64,000 nucleotides of DNA from Zonotrichia leucophrys gambelii (Eukaryota; Chordata; Aves; Passeriformes; Passerellidae): positions 50,625,585 through 50,689,584 of the forward strand of contig NC_088170.1 of the NCBI RefSeq assembly GCF_028769735.1, in the 5' to 3' direction. Under the pieces are notes generated by a model. The model was not told the origin of the DNA. It did no database searches and worked only from the letters and a program-made list of their open reading frames with translations. Both the position numbers and the translations under genes were made by a program. The stretch's first letter is position 1, and each line of letters begins with the position of its first letter. This document shows positions 32,401-45,320 of this stretch, in pieces.

Positions 32401-35005
32401 TTTCCTGTTCCTCTGCATAGAGTTCTCTTTAGCCACCATAACTGCTAAAGTCAGCAAGCAGACCTTTGGGGCATGGTTCCAAATTTGCCTTCCTGATACC
32501 CACCAAACACCCTAAAAGAACCTCGTTTTTCAGAAAAACAATGCATTTTGTTTTTCTGAAAAACAAAGCTCTGTAGACAATGAGTTATAACAATTTTCAG
32601 TGTGGTGGCTGACCTATGACAGCTGGTGGTGAGCACCAGCTTAGCTCCTGACAAACACGAAGAAATTCAGGGGTTATTGACATGTGGTTGCATCTTACCT
32701 GTGGGAATGCCCCTCAAACCTTTCTTCACAAATTGTTTATTAGTATGTATAGCCCATGCAGTACATCCAAAGTATTTTTGACATGACTTCTGTAATTCAG
32801 TACTGTTTTGCATGCTGGTACGCAAGACTGCACGTGCAGACACTATTTGTATTTTAAAACATGGCAACCTTTAATTTTTGAGACGTACTAACATATGCAA
32901 GGGAGTCTGAGTTGTCTAATCCTCATGAAATGAAGAAGCTTGTTGCTCATGTTCATTCTGAAATTGTCTTATATTTCTGCTGTCAAGGATCCAAATTATA
33001 TCCCCTTGTAGACATGCCAACACATAGAAAACCTGAAGTATGTCCGTGTCACTTGTATCAAGTTGTCTCGGTAGAAATCACTGACACTGGTAGAGTATTT
33101 GCAATTTATGCTATGCATTTTGAAAAGAATGTAAAAGAAATAATGTTGTATAGGTGTTAGATAAGTCATTTTCTGTTCTCCTAACTGTATCTGTTTGTTT
33201 TTAGCTTTCAATGTTAATTTATATAGTGACAGTGTAATTGTTCCTGTGCTAAAAGGCAGCAGTTCCATTACTTCAATCATGTTTAACACCCACACCTACG
33301 TTCCTGTTCAGGATTCTGAGCAAGAAGAGGACAATTCAGAAGAACTTCAAGAAGAATGCTTCACAGAAAGCAATAGTGAAGTGTCTGAGGAGGCATATAC
33401 TGAAGAGGATGATGAAGAAGAAGATGAAGAGGAAAATGAAGATGAGAGTGATGATGAGGATGAGGAAGTGCAAAATGCTGCAGCTGGCAGGCGTTCTGAC
33501 CATGGCAGACACAAAAAGTGTAATGGTGCAAAGGACAATGAAAGCTTCCTCAATGGCCATGATGGAAAAGACAGTGATAATCGGAGCTCAAAAAGCAGTG
33601 CCATCCACCCTTGTGGAAATCCAACAGTTATTGAAGATGCTTTAGAAAAAGTTAGGAGCAACGACCCTGACACCACAGAGGTCAATCTGAACAACATTGA
33701 AAACATCACTTCACAGATGCTTATACAATTTTCTCAAGCCCTGAGGGACAACACAATGGTAAAGTCATTCAGCTTGGCTAACACCCATGCTGATGACAAC
33801 GTGGCAATAGCTATTGCTGGTATGTTAAAGGTTAATCAGCATATTACTAGTCTGAATATTGAGTCAAATTTTATCACAGGCAAAGGCGTGCTGGCCATCA
33901 TGAGAGCTCTGCAGCACAACAAGGTTCTAACAGAACTGCGCTTCCATAATCAAAGGCACATCATGGGCAGCCAGGTGGAAATGGACATAGTCAAACTGCT
34001 GAAAGAGAACACCACTCTGGTAAAGCTGGGCTACCACTTTGACCTTGCTGGCCCAAGAATGAGCATGACAAGCATCCTGACAAGAAATATGGATAAACAA
34101 AGGCAAAAGCGTATGCAGGAGCAGCGGCAGCAGGAGTCAGGCTGTGACGGAGCTATCAATCCAAAGACCAAAGTTCTGCAGAAGGGGACACCTCGGTCCT
34201 CACCATACGTGTCACCTAAAAGCTCACCATGGTCTTCCCCAAAGCTCCCTAAGAAAGCACTGCCAGTGAAATGCCAGCCTTCAGCACCTGCACCTCCACC
34301 TCCCCTTCCCCCTTCGCCCCCACCTCCCCCTCCTCCTCCTCCTCCTCCGCTTCTGCCAGAGAAGAAGGCACCTACCAGGAATATAGCTGAAGTCATCAAA
34401 CAGCAAGAAAGCTCAAAAAAAGCCTTACATAATGGACAGAAAAAGAAAAAGGGCAAAAAAACCAGAAAACATGAGAACAACATATTGAAAGAAATTAAAG
34501 ATTCTTTAAAATCAATCTCAGACAGAAAATCAGAGGAAGGCTCACGACCTTCCACCCGGCCATCCACCCCACAAAGGTCTCTCCACGACAACCTTATGGA
34601 AGCAATTCGGGCAAGCAGCATAAAGCAATTAAGGCGGGTAAGTAGGAGATCCTCAGTCAGTAACTGATTGTGGTCCAAATATAGCACAAGCTCAGTTAAT
34701 TTTAGTACACACAGTTAGTTAAAAAAAAAATCTTAGAGATGTGAGCATAATAAAGCACTTGGGAGGAGGCTTCCCTCTGATTAGGCTTTTCTCAGCACAG
34801 TGATTTCGGACTGTGATTTTGACAGAAAGTGGGGTACTTTCCCAGGCTCAGTCTTGTTATGGGAGATGATGTGTAGCACAGAGCTCTTGGCAGTGTATGT
34901 CTGCAGGAATTTCAGGTATTTTGCCATCTAGACTGTACAGCAAATGTAATGAATGCCCTTCCCTTCCCTGTTTCATAGGTGGAGGTACCAGAAGCCCTTC
35001 GGTGA
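29226..35005 (+). CDS. LMOD2: Leiomodin-2 gene (LMOD2), three coding exons, 541 aa
   Basis: LMOD2 nucleates actin filaments and lengthens cardiac and skeletal thin filaments at their pointed ends. CDS: 29226-29498, 33312-34637, 34979-35005. All junctions are GT-AG and phase 0. Exon 1 begins [20 protein letters not shown] and carries the tropomyosin- and actin-binding N-terminus. Exon 2 has an acidic stretch ([21 protein letters not shown]), then the leucine-rich repeat actin-binding domain ([20 protein letters not shown] through [17 protein letters not shown]). A basic linker, a polyproline run and a lysine-rich segment follow. The C-terminal WH2 motif ([16 protein letters not shown]) is completed by exon 3 (VEVPEALR, stop). 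The length is close to mammalian LMOD2 (about 547 aa). No lesions were seen. Confidence 0.96.
29499..33311 (+). other. LMOD2 intron 1
   Basis: A 3.8-kb intron with GT-AG ends (acceptor CAG at 33309-33311 after a pyrimidine-rich stretch). It contains a 17-bp inverted repeat at 32525-32564, a T-run at about 30898-30911, and no recognisable gene. Confidence 0.85.
32525..32564. repeat. Perfect 17-bp inverted repeat, 6-nt loop
   Basis: The left arm 32525-32541 (GTTTTTCAGAAAAACAA) and right arm 32548-32564 are exact reverse complements around TGCATT. It lies inside LMOD2 intron 1. Confidence 0.92.
33312..34637 (+). CDS. LMOD2: LMOD2 coding exon 2 (main exon)
   Basis: 442 codons beginning [15 protein letters not shown] and ending IKQLRR at the donor GG|GTAAGT. 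The open frame extends upstream of 33312 to 33195, but the family alignment and the CAG acceptor put the exon start at 33312. The polyproline tract (about 34288-34356) is a likely site of length variation. Confidence 0.93.
34638..34978 (+). other. LMOD2 intron 2
   Basis: A 341-bp intron, GTAAGT...TTTCATAG. It separates the WH2 helix from the last eight codons, as in other vertebrate LMOD2 genes. Confidence 0.9.
34979..35005 (+). CDS. LMOD2: LMOD2 coding exon 3
   Basis: GTG GAG GTA CCA GAA GCC CTT CGG TGA encodes VEVPEALR and stop, the conserved LMOD2 C-terminus. The exon is too short to appear as an open frame and was found by the expected ending and the TTTCATAG acceptor. Confidence 0.93.
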   Translation: MEVPEALR

Positions 35006-35400
35006 AAGCCTGGATGGCAGAACAAGCAGAGCAGTGATCGAGGGGAGGCTGCTTGTCCTTTCACTGGTGATAACATAGACTGTCTAGAAAGCTGCTTCCA
35101 AAGTACACTCTTAGATTCAAGCCATTTCTCTTTTATTTCAAAGAAATAAACCTGCTAAATACAAAATAATGCTTTAAGGATCCATTTGCATTGTAATCTG
35201 TAAATATGGAAATAATTTTCTTTTTTATTTAATGAGATTTATATTGAGAAGTTGTTGCTTATTTAGATATTCTTGTTAATATCTGATTGCACATAACTGG
35301 ACAAGTTCTTTACACTGAGATGTAATAGTTTACCAGCCTGTGGTTTCTTCTTTTTTTTTTTTCCATGAATTTACAATAAATGTGGTTTGAAGCTTTCAAG
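35006..35400 (+). other. LMOD2 3' UTR with two poly(A) signals
   Basis: AATAAA occurs at 35145-35150 and again at 35375-35380. Either could end the transcript, and the second is followed by a T/G-rich stretch. The end position is inferred. Confidence 0.6.
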
Positions 35401-37170
35401 CAGACATATAGTTCTGGATTTCTGTGAATGAAAACCCTCCTGATGCTTCCATCAAGTTCATGAGCATTCGGGAAGTCTTCTGAGAAAGAACCCGAGATCT
35501 TTCTCACCTGCACCTGAGCATGTGTGGAGGACAGCACCTGAGCCCATATGTTAGTGCAGTTTCATATTTACATTGGAAAAAGAGGTTTATAAGGCCATTC
35601 AAACTAAGCTATGGATTGTGTCAGGTCACCAGTGTGGCCCACCAGGTTCTGAGCCTTGGCCTAAAGAACTGGAAGATGAACAGAGCTTTAGATGACCTTG
35701 ACTTAGAGGCTGATGGTTAATGTCAATATTTTAAGGATGCAGCAAAGTTATTCAAGTGAGATCCCTTCAGTGCAAGTCCTGTCTGTAATCAGAACTAACC
35801 CCAGTGCAGACATCCAGTCAGACAGAGAAACTTGAAAAGCAGCTACCAACCAGGTGGAAAAAGGCTTTCCTATGGTATCAGGTGAACAACAAGCAGGGTG
35901 TGAAGTGTCAATGTGATACAGTGGAAGCAGAGCCAACATCACTTGGAGATGCGCAACTGGAGATATCACATCACAGGCAATGGCACGAATAGCCCTTCCT
36001 CATGTAGCACTAGACATCTCCCTCTGTCAAATTAGTTATGGTTCTGGGTGCTTCAGCTAGTGTGAAGGCAGTGATAACATGGAGAAAACTGAGTAGTGGC
36101 CAAAATGTTGAAAGGCAAGAAGAGAGATATGTCCAGAAGCACTACTATGTGTTAATTAGTTTACTCACTGCAACTATAAATAACAGAATTAATATTTCTA
36201 TTCCATGAAGCCACACCAATGAGAATTACTTCAGGTTACCCAGCAGTGGTACTGAAAAAGTATGGGTAAGCTTGTACCTACAAATATTAATGAGATAGAT
36301 TTTCCCAGAAATAGGAACAAATTACTGGAGGGCAATTAAGCCTAAAGGAGAGGAGGCTCTTTGAATAAATTGCCAGAAATGTTACTGCCATGGCAAGAAA
36401 ACAGCGAAGACACCTTTTTCTTTTGTATTTGTTGACCACAATGTACCAAAAGCAATTTATAACTAATTGAAACATGTTGCTACAATTTTCTTCTTGCTCA
36501 GGATCACAACTACTCATGAGTATTTCTAGATGCAGTATTACAGTATGATTGCTCTTTAGCTGCCTTTATAATTGCATAGACTCCCATAGCATAAAAATTG
36601 ACCTGTGGTCAATCTCCTGTGACCAAATGGAAACTGGGGCTTGGGATCTTCTGAGGACGGAAGCAATGCTGGAATGCAGACCACATTCAGGAGAAGACCT
36701 GTGGCCCCAGACCTTGTACACAGAAGCTTGAGAAGGATGAGAAACATCCTGAATGTTTAATCAAATGGCAAAAGCAGCTAAGCAGCTGCACGGGAAAATA
36801 AAAGGCAATGAGGGAACTCAGGGAAAGCACGATGGAAAGGATTTGGACAAGACAAGCAAATATTTTTAAAAAACAATACCATGCTTTTGAGAAAAGAAGT
36901 AGAGTGACAATTGAGGAAACTGTATGAGAGGTGAAAAATTATATAGAAAAAGGAGATGATAAAGAAGAAAATGAATATTGAAAAGTGTCAGATGAGAGAA
37001 GAGAAAAATGTGAAAGGAGAAAAAGCCTAGAGAAAAAGGAAGAGGGAAGAATTCATTTTTCAGGTTGGTAAGAGCTGCTGGAATCACCCTTTTGCAGAAG
37101 GAGAGGACGATGGGCACAGCTCCTATAAAGTTTTGTCCAGAGCTCCCAGTGGTGGCTGCCGCGTGGCCAT
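35401..37170. other. Intergenic, nothing recognised
   Basis: Non-coding spacer between the convergent genes LMOD2 and WASL. There are only short open frames without domains. Confidence 0.55.
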
Positions 37171-37172
37171 GA

Positions 37173-37640
37173 GCTCTCTGAGGTGTGAGCACCCTGCTCT
37201 GAGGTGTGAGCCCTGCTCTCGGTGTGAACCCTGCTCTGGAGTGTGAGCCCTGCTCTGGAGTGTGTGCCCTGCTCTCGGTGTGAGCCCTGCTCTGAGGTGT
37301 GAGCCCTGCTCTTGGTGTGAGCCCTGCTCTGGAGTGTGAGCCCTGCTCTGGAGTGTGAGCCCTGCTCTCGGTGTGAACCCTGCTCTGGAGTGTGAGCCCT
37401 GCTCTGGAGTGTGTGCCCTGCTCTCGGTGTGAGCCCTGCTCTGAGGTGTGAGCCCTGCTCTGGGGTGTGAGCCCTGCTCTGAGGTGTGAGCCCTGCTCTG
37501 TGAGCTCTGCTCTGGGGTGTGAGCCCTGCTCTGAGGTGTGAGCCCTGCTCTTGGTGTGAGCCCTGCTCTGGGGTGTGAGCCCTGCTCTGTGAGCCCTGCT
37601 CTGAGCCCTGCTCTGACATGCTGAACCCTGCTCTGAGGTG
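37173..37640. repeat. Minisatellite, 18/19-bp unit, about 25 copies
   Basis: Tandem units of the form CTCTGAGGTGTGAGCCCTG (19 bp) alternate with 18-bp variants (CTCTCGGTGTGAGCCCTG), with GAG/GGAG/GGGG/CGG/TGG variants at one site. I count about 25 CCTGCTCT blocks. A longer block of about 149 bp (8 units) is repeated: the variant beginning GGTGTGAACC recurs at 37221 and 37370. Confidence 0.95.
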
Positions 37641-38395
37641 CTGTGCAGCCGCAGGAGCAGCAGCCACGTGTGGCTCTCCAAGCTCTGTGGCGCACTCCCC
37701 TGCCAAGGGTCAAGGCCTGTGCCTAAGCCAAAGTCTAATCTGGGCAATTACTTGCACACATTTCACAGCAGTTTCCCTTGGAGGCATTTCAAGGCATGTC
37801 TCCTATTTGCAGAGCTACAAGGCACCCCCAAACACCTTGTTAAGGTTTTGGTGCCCCACTGAAAGGAAAGCCAGGCCCCTTGCCTCTGGGGTGTCAGCTC
37901 TGCTGCCAGGGGTGCTGAGCTCCCTCACAGAAGTGTCCAAGGAGCAATCTCTTCTCTATTCAAACAGGCAAGCAGCCTATGACAAAGCTCCCCAGCTGGG
38001 AGATACTCTGTTGCCTTCCTGGACAGTAATATGGTTTAGCAGGAGCCAAGAGGTGCCAAGTGTGTTTCTGTCTTGGGAACAGGCACCCCTGGGGCCCAAG
38101 TCCTGCCTGTAAGCTCAGTTGCTCACAAGGAGACAACTGATCTCTGCTGGAGGGCTGGCTGCCTTTTGTTTGACCTGCAGGAAAGGTTTTCTGGAGTCAG
38201 CTCCTGCACATCCTGTGCTATGCTCCCATCAGAGTGGACACAGGAGCCCCAGGATGCAGGTATGCTCCTCATTTGGACTCCTGAGGCTCCTGCAGTGGGT
38301 GGCCATCCATTTTCTCTGAAAGACCAGTCAGAGAATCAAACACATCAAAATCCATCATCTGCATCTTCCATGTGTAGCACAGCACAATTCACGCT
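37641..38395. other. Intergenic, nothing recognised
   Basis: GC-richer sequence next to the minisatellite. Open frames on both strands lack domains. Confidence 0.5.
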
Positions 38396-38399
38396 GTGA

Positions 38400-38880
38400 G
38401 ACAGCACCTCAGCTCCTGTACACCTCCCTGCAGAAGGACACTGTGGGGCTGGAGCGTGTCCAGAGGAGGACGGAGAGCTGGTGAAGAGTCTGGAGAGTGA
38501 GTCACAGCAGGAGTGTCTGAGGCAGCTGGGAGTGCTCAGCCTGGAGACAAGGGAGCCCTTGTTGTTCTCTGTAACCACCTGACAGAAGGCTGTAACCAGG
38601 TGGGGGTCAGGCTCCTCTCCCAGAGTGACAGAACAAGAGGAAATGCCCTCAAATTTCACCAGGGGATGTTTAGACTGGGTATTAAAAAAAATTTTCTTCA
38701 GCAAAATGGTGATCAAGTAATAGAATAAGCCGAGCAGGGAAGTGGTGGAAATGTCCCTGGAAGTGTAGCTGTGGTGCTTAGAGACCTGGTTTAGAGGTGA
38801 ATCTGGCAGTGCAGGATTAAGAGTTAGACTCAATGATCTTAGAGGTCTTTTTCAACCCTTATGATTCTGTGCTTCTATAA
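38400..38880 (+). mobile_element. CR1 LINE 3' fragment (plus orientation)
   Basis: Contains the CR1 3' region phrases 'gggctggagcgtgtccagag', 'gggagtgctcagcctggaga', 'tctcccagagtgacagaaca' and the terminal 'caatgatcttagaggtcttt' followed by an ATTCTG-type tail near 38865. It ends at the expected CR1 3' terminus. Confidence 0.85.
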
Positions 38881-41800
38881 AAGAGCTGAAAGGACCAGAA
38901 TACCAGAGCCTGACTGTTACCTGTAAAACCAGTATGTGGCCCTTTAGGTCATGCCTCACCAACCAGGGAAGTGGCTGAAATTGTAGAAAGAAAAGGAGTT
39001 CATAAAAGCGCAAGAAATTTTATTTTCACATCTTCTGGAAGTTTTGTTGCTTCCTTCTGAGTCCCCTGCTGGTGTTTTGGACAGTGACCCACCTAGCTAG
39101 GGCTTGGATGAGCAGAGGGGATTCTTGCCCTGCAGAGGTGATTCCTTCACACCAAACAGGGCAGGTGGTCATGGGGGCTCCTGCCAGGTGAAGCCACATC
39201 CATTTCTGGAAGCCAAGTCTGGGCTGCACACACGTGGGGAGCCAGAAGAGCTGGTGTGGGACAGTCCCTGCATGGCGTGGTGGGAGAATGGATGGCCTGA
39301 GAGGCTGTGAGGCAGAAGAGAGGGAAGCTGCAGCCAAGGCCTCTCCTTGCCCACCTGGCAGCACAGCACAGTGATGGCTCTTGCAGAGCACAGCAGGAGA
39401 TGTGAGTATTGCAGACTTCCATGCCACCACTTGTCCATCTTTCTTAGAAGTCCATCAGTTCAGGGGAAGTAATGATTAAGGCAGAGCAGCTCCACACTCA
39501 AATTAGAGAGGGCTTCTCTGCAGGCTGTTTAGAGAGCGGCACAAATGACCACCATGAGTTAGCCATGAAGGGGGTACTTGCAATGCCTGGATGTAAGGGG
39601 AGAGGTAGATCCAAACACTTTTCACAGGTGCAGGCCCAAGTGAAACAGCATCTGGAAGGGTGTGTACAATTTCAGTAGCTAACAGCCAGGAAAAATTGTT
39701 TTGAATTGGAAGCGAGACAGAGAATGGCTGGGATAATTGGGGAACTGAAGAGGCTGTCCTGTGAGAGAGATGAGAACAGGTGGTGGGATCAATCTAGCCA
39801 AACAAAGGCTCAAAGGGATTTCAGCTCATGTCTATAAATACTGCAACATGGAAGGAGCTATGGGACATAGTTAGCAGTAGAAAAAAACCCCAGAAACTGT
39901 GCATGACTGCATTTGGATGAGAAATTAGAAGGCATATCCAAACTCTTAGAACAAGAAGCTGCTTGGAAGAGCCTTCCCATTAAAAAAGAATGGACAAATT
40001 CTTACTGTTAAAATAATGCAAGAAGCTTATGAAAAGAGTAGTATGATTTGGTGTTTTCAGAAGCAGGAGCCTGAAACTGGTAACACAGAAGCTCTACCAT
40101 TATTAAATTAATGCTCTTAGATGTGATAACTCCACAGGATCTGCAACCTGGAATAGCACTGAAAGTTGCAAAAATCTCCTACAATTTGTAGAAGAATGCT
40201 CTATTTTCAAATCCATGCAAGTAAGATGTTACTTAATACAAAGATTATCACATAGAACCAAAGTCTTCTGCTAGATTATGGCTTAATACCATCCACACTT
40301 GATGTCAGCAGGAAAACCATAATTTACTAGAGGGAGTAGAATTTTGTTCACATATTGGTAAGCCCAGCACTGCATGTACACCCTCTGGTTATGACAGATC
40401 TGTTTGTCCAATGCTGCACTTATGACAGAATTGATTTTTAGATTCATTCTTCAAAAGTTATAAAACAAGTTTACTCTGACTTGCCAGTTCAATTACTTGA
40501 TTTTGAATTTTAAGTTCTTAAATATGATAGTGATAATTGTGCCATACACATAAGGAGAAGTACTGCACCAGGAAAAATGCCTTGCTTAGAATAAAACCTG
40601 AGTGCCTGTATTACTGCTCTTTAGAATCACCTGGTGATTTGTGGTGGCCCCTTCTATATAAGCAGCATGAGATGTTTTTCTTTTCACACATCTGAAATAT
40701 CTGTCCACTCACAGTGTTTCAAGTTAGGCACTAAATGAATTTTTAGTGATTTTTGCAGTGTTTTAGTAATTTCTTTTTCTCTGACAGTTCTCTTGCTCTG
40801 GGAAGTACAGAGGACTCACATTTAAGAGCTGTTACTCAGAAAACACCATTATCAAGGAACAACATCTCAATGTCCTACCTCTTGGTGGGACTTGGGCTTC
40901 CCAGTCCTCAGGCTCACCCTGAGCTGCCAAGACCTGGAGCCAGGAAGGAGGAGGATCAGGGACAAGGAGTGCTGCCACAGGGTAGGCAAAGTGTGAATCT
41001 GGGCAGAGCAAGTGGGGGACTGGTAGGGATGGGGGAGCTCCCAGCATGGCCTGAGCATCTGCCCCAGCTCCATGCTGCTCCCTGCCTTGCCAGGGCTGTC
41101 CTGCAAGGACTGAAGGTCTGCCATGGGCTGCAGCCTTGTGTGAAACTGGAAGGCAAAGGAGACAGCACAACAGTTGAGGGCTTTCTGTGTAGACAGTGGA
41201 AAAATGGGGCAGCTGCAGCGTAGCTGGGGCACTATCAGGTCCAGATGTAACTGTTCTCTGTCAAAAGGATGGATCAGTCCAAAAGAAAAATGGAGATATG
41301 AAAAAATTCTGTCATTGTGGAAAGCAAGGAAATAGTCTATCTGCCAAATATATTTATGTCTATCTGTACCTTTGACTTCTTTCACCTTCAAATGCATATG
41401 AATTTTATAAAGCCCTTTTAATGGCAAAAAAAGAGTTATTTTCTATAACACAGGGAAATATGGGTTTTTTTATTAAATACCGTCACAGTAAAAATTCCTA
41501 CTGATTGTGTGGTAAGAACCCAGATATGTATCTCAAAGCCAAGACTGAGGGTTATGTCCTGGGCTGTTTGTGTACTCTTGGGTATATTTTTAATTTGTTA
41601 TACCTCTCCTTTGCCTTGGAGACATCACTACTGATCCATATCACAGTGCTGATCCATCTCACAGTCCTACAAGGTTATGTTCACATAGACTGAAATGTGC
41701 TCCAAGATCCTTAGGCATCAAGTGCTGTTGGATTAATTATTACTATATTTATTTTATTTTAATTTTTGCTAACAAGAATACTTTAACTGGTGGAATAGAA

Positions 41801-44735
41801 GTGAATATTTCTATATGGTGTGTTTCTAAATGGTGAGAGAAGCACAGCCCATGATCCAGTGTGGAAATTTTGTAAATGCAGATGAGGCAAGCCATGAGGA
41901 CAGGAGTCTCACAGCTGACCTGGCTGTGAAAGAATGTCTGTGAAAAGGAAGGCATGCCATTTCTGCCATTCCCTCGTTTAAGAAACAAGAATCTAAGGAA
42001 CTGATAGTCAGAAATGCTTATGCACTCTGGGGAGGATAAATCTGGGATGATTCCCAGGAGTGGCCTAGAAGACATTTCACCAGACTAACCAAGTATAGCC
42101 TCCACGTATGAAGGCTATTTTTCTTGCATGTAGTAGGCATAGCTGTATGTTTTAATTATCACACTCATCAAAGTTCTTGAGGGCTGCCAATGAGCTACAG
42201 TTAAAGCAGTGAATTTTGCAGGCACCTGAAGGAAGTGTTTATGTGTACACAGTGTGGGGTCACCCCTGTTGCTTGGTCTCAGCTTACTGCTCTCTAAATC
42301 TGCAACCCATGCATGTGTTGCTGTGTTTCACAAACAAGCTGGAAGGCAACAGTGCTCGGGTTTCATGTGCTCTTAATCACTTCTGCCAAATTCCAGCCCT
42401 TTGTTTTCCTCTTCACCCAGTGTGCCCAGACTCTGGCAGGTCAGTCTCAGCTGTGCAGGGTGGGCAGGAACAAGCAAACTCTGCCCACCTTGTGAGTGGT
42501 GAGACAGGCAACAGCACCAGTCCAGGTTTGTGACTGCACAGGCAGCACCCAGACAGATACTCCAGGGCAAATACTCCTGCCTTTCATCCCAGTTTAGCAT
42601 AGGTTTGGGCGTGTTACAAGCCCTTGTTAGAAGATTTATGTCATCCCATGCCAGGATTATCTTCTGTCTAGCCACTCATGAGCTAAACTTTTCAGTCTCT
42701 GCTAAAGTTTAAAGTGACTAAAATCAGTTTGAGATCCAATCACTCCAGACATCCCAGTGGTTGGATTTTAGGTGCAATACCAGCTGGTGCAGCTCCAGGA
42801 CAATTTTGCAGCTCTGGATGTGCACTGCAGAAAAAAAAAAAATCAACCAACAAAAAGGAAGACTGTTGCAGTTTGCTTCCCTAGGTGTCTCACTGCAGTT
42901 TCAGAGCTGTGTTGCTGGTGCAAAGGAGATGCTGGGAACCTCTAGCTAGGAACAGAGGGAGGACAGTATTGGGCAGCATGGATTTAGCTTGGATTTAATT
43001 TTTCTGGATCAGCACCCTAAGCTCTTGGTGACTCCAGAGCCACAGATGTTGATAGTTGATAGGCCAGCACAGCTGAGCAGCCTGAATAACCCCCCGTGCC
43101 ACTGGCTCCCACTCTCGAATTCCCACTGCAAAGAATCCCACAGGTCACATGGAGAACTGAGCTCACAGCTGGGTGCCAGACAATCCTGAGCCCTAATCCT
43201 GCTCTGACAGCTCCCTGTTACAAGACATGGTGTTACCTCAAGGGCACTGGGCACGTTTTGTCAGCTTCCTGTCTGCAGAGCATAAAAACTCCTCCAGACT
43301 GGCCTTTGGTCCTAGAAAACATCAAACATAATTAAACTGGCTCTTAAAAATACATAGTAGATGGGGCTCCTAGGCTCCCTAAACAATGTCCATTGGGAAG
43401 TCTTAGGTGAAAAGTAAGGTCATTGATATCAACCACGCTGGACATGGAGGACCATTCACACTGGATAGCTATTATTTGACTACCTCAGAGTGGCAATGAA
43501 TGACCTTATCTGTGAGTGAGTGGACAGCAATCAATACAACTTGCTGTGTCTCATTCTAATGCCTAATTAAATGCAGGGTGAGCAGACCTGTTCAATGCAG
43601 GGGGCACAAGGTCCTCAGACAGCCACCTTCAGGACCCTCAGCTCCCTGCCCCTCAGGCAGCTGTGATCCCACTACACACTGATCCTGAGGCAGTCAGATT
43701 TCCCCCCTGCAGCACATTTCTCCTCAGCTTTATTCCTCACCAGAGGAGATGTGGTGCTGAGTAACTGGGGATGTGGGGTCCTTATCCCATTTGGGGCTCT
43801 GCATTACCCAAGACTGCTCTCCCATCACCTGCTCTGCCTGTGGATTGTCTGATACTGTCTCATCATTGCACTGACATTAGCAGTGCCACCTGGGATAAAG
43901 AGGCAATGGGGTGATAGATGCAGAGGTGTTTTCATTAGAGATGGGTCAATTCATTACTTCCAAGGTGGAATTTCTGGGTCTCCAGTGCCGCTGTTGTGGT
44001 GAGAGTCACATGCCTGAGATGGCTCAAAGCAAAGACCTGAACTTCACTGTCATATTTCAATGAATGTTTAAACACCTGCTTTCCAAATCAGCTCCTTTCC
44101 AAGACGATAAATATTTAACCCCTCCTCCAAATGGAGCAGTGGTCTCAAAAGATTTTCAATTTGACTACAGCTTTGTTTATAGGATATTTTCTTCTTTGAA
44201 ATTCAAGGTTAATGCATCTCTTGGGCAGACTCAGGGTCTCTCATTTGATTTGAAATGAAGAAGTCTGGAGAGTTCATTACTTCTGGGGCAAATGGTAAAC
44301 CTGCTCAGTTCTTCAACAAGGCATGAGGTAGAAAACTGCAGGGCTGTTCACTCCTCTTGCTGGGTCTGGGGGAGCTGCAATGATCTGTGAAAAGAAGATT
44401 CAAATGTGTTCACCTTGTTCCAGTATTTGTCAGCAAAAGATGCAGCCTCCTGTCCTGAGGTCATGGGAGGATTCCAGGGCCCTCGCTGGCATTTAAAAGC
44501 AAGCAGTGGGCTTGAGTAGTTATTTCTGACACAGAATCCCATACTTTAAAGCAGAACATCTGGTTTAGTTGAAACCAGCTGGGGATGACCTGAAGGCAAA
44601 TCAGGAGTTGCATAATTACACTTAGCTTCTAAGTGAAATTAGGGATTTAGTCTGGAAATTCTGTTGAAGCTCTCGCTCTACTCTGATCTGCCTCTTACAC
44701 CAGTTATATTATAATGCTTCAAAAGGCAAACACTC
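38881..44735. other. Intergenic, nothing recognised
   Basis: Long spacer with no recognised gene. The longest frames (40753-41223 and 40867-41427, opposite strands) overlap each other and show no domain or splice logic. An A-run lies at about 42831-42842. Confidence 0.5.
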
Positions 44736-44739
44736 AGCT

Positions 44740-45320
44740 AACCAGGGCTGGCAGAATTTCCTTCACAGTATCTGTACAGCTGCTTTTGAGTGGGGCCCAC
44801 ACTGTGCTGCAGAGGGGAAGGCTGCATTCAAATATATGAGGAAAAGATGCTACAGTAAGGACATCTACCTTGAAGAGAGTCCACATGAGGCCATCAAGTT
44901 GATTAGAGGTATGGAACACCTTTTCTATGTGAAAAAGCTAAGAGAAATGGGATTGTACAGCTTGGAAAAAAGGTGGCTTGGGGTGACCTAATTGCAACCT
45001 TCTGAAGGGAACCTATATGAAGGTTGGAGGGGACTTGTGTAGATCAGGTAGTGACAGAACAAGGGGAATGGTTTCAAATTGAAAGACAGCAGATTTAGAT
45101 TAGATATTAGGAATAAATGCTTTACTGTGAGGGTGGTGAAACACTGAACAGGTTGCTCAGTGGATTATTACTTGTGGATGCCCCATCCCTAGAAATCTTT
45201 AAGGCCAGGTTGGATGGACCTCTAAGAAACCTGGTCCAGTGCAAGGTGTCCCTGTCCATGCCAGGGGGTGGAACTAAATGATCTTTAAGGACCCTTCCAG
45301 TTCAGGCTCTATGACTCCAC
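44740..45320 (+). mobile_element. CR1 LINE 3' fragment (plus orientation), older
   Basis: A diverged CR1 3' end: 'gagagtccacatgaggccat', 'acagcttggaaaaaaggtgg', 'aggtagtgacagaacaaggg', 'aggccaggttggatggacct' and 'ggacccttccagttcaggct' near the 3' end. The left boundary is approximate. It looks more diverged than the copy at 38.4 kb. Confidence 0.8.

Noticed and set aside
33336..34687. Antisense frames over LMOD2 exon 2 (up to 218 codons)
   Set aside because: They are shadows of the acidic and polyproline LMOD2 coding. The sense strand matches LMOD2 throughout.
36866..37747. Three overlapping minus-strand open frames of 196-293 codons over the minisatellite
   Set aside because: All three frames are open only because an 18/19-bp unit lacking stops is repeated. 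The peptides are simple repeats of the same unit and break down outside the array.
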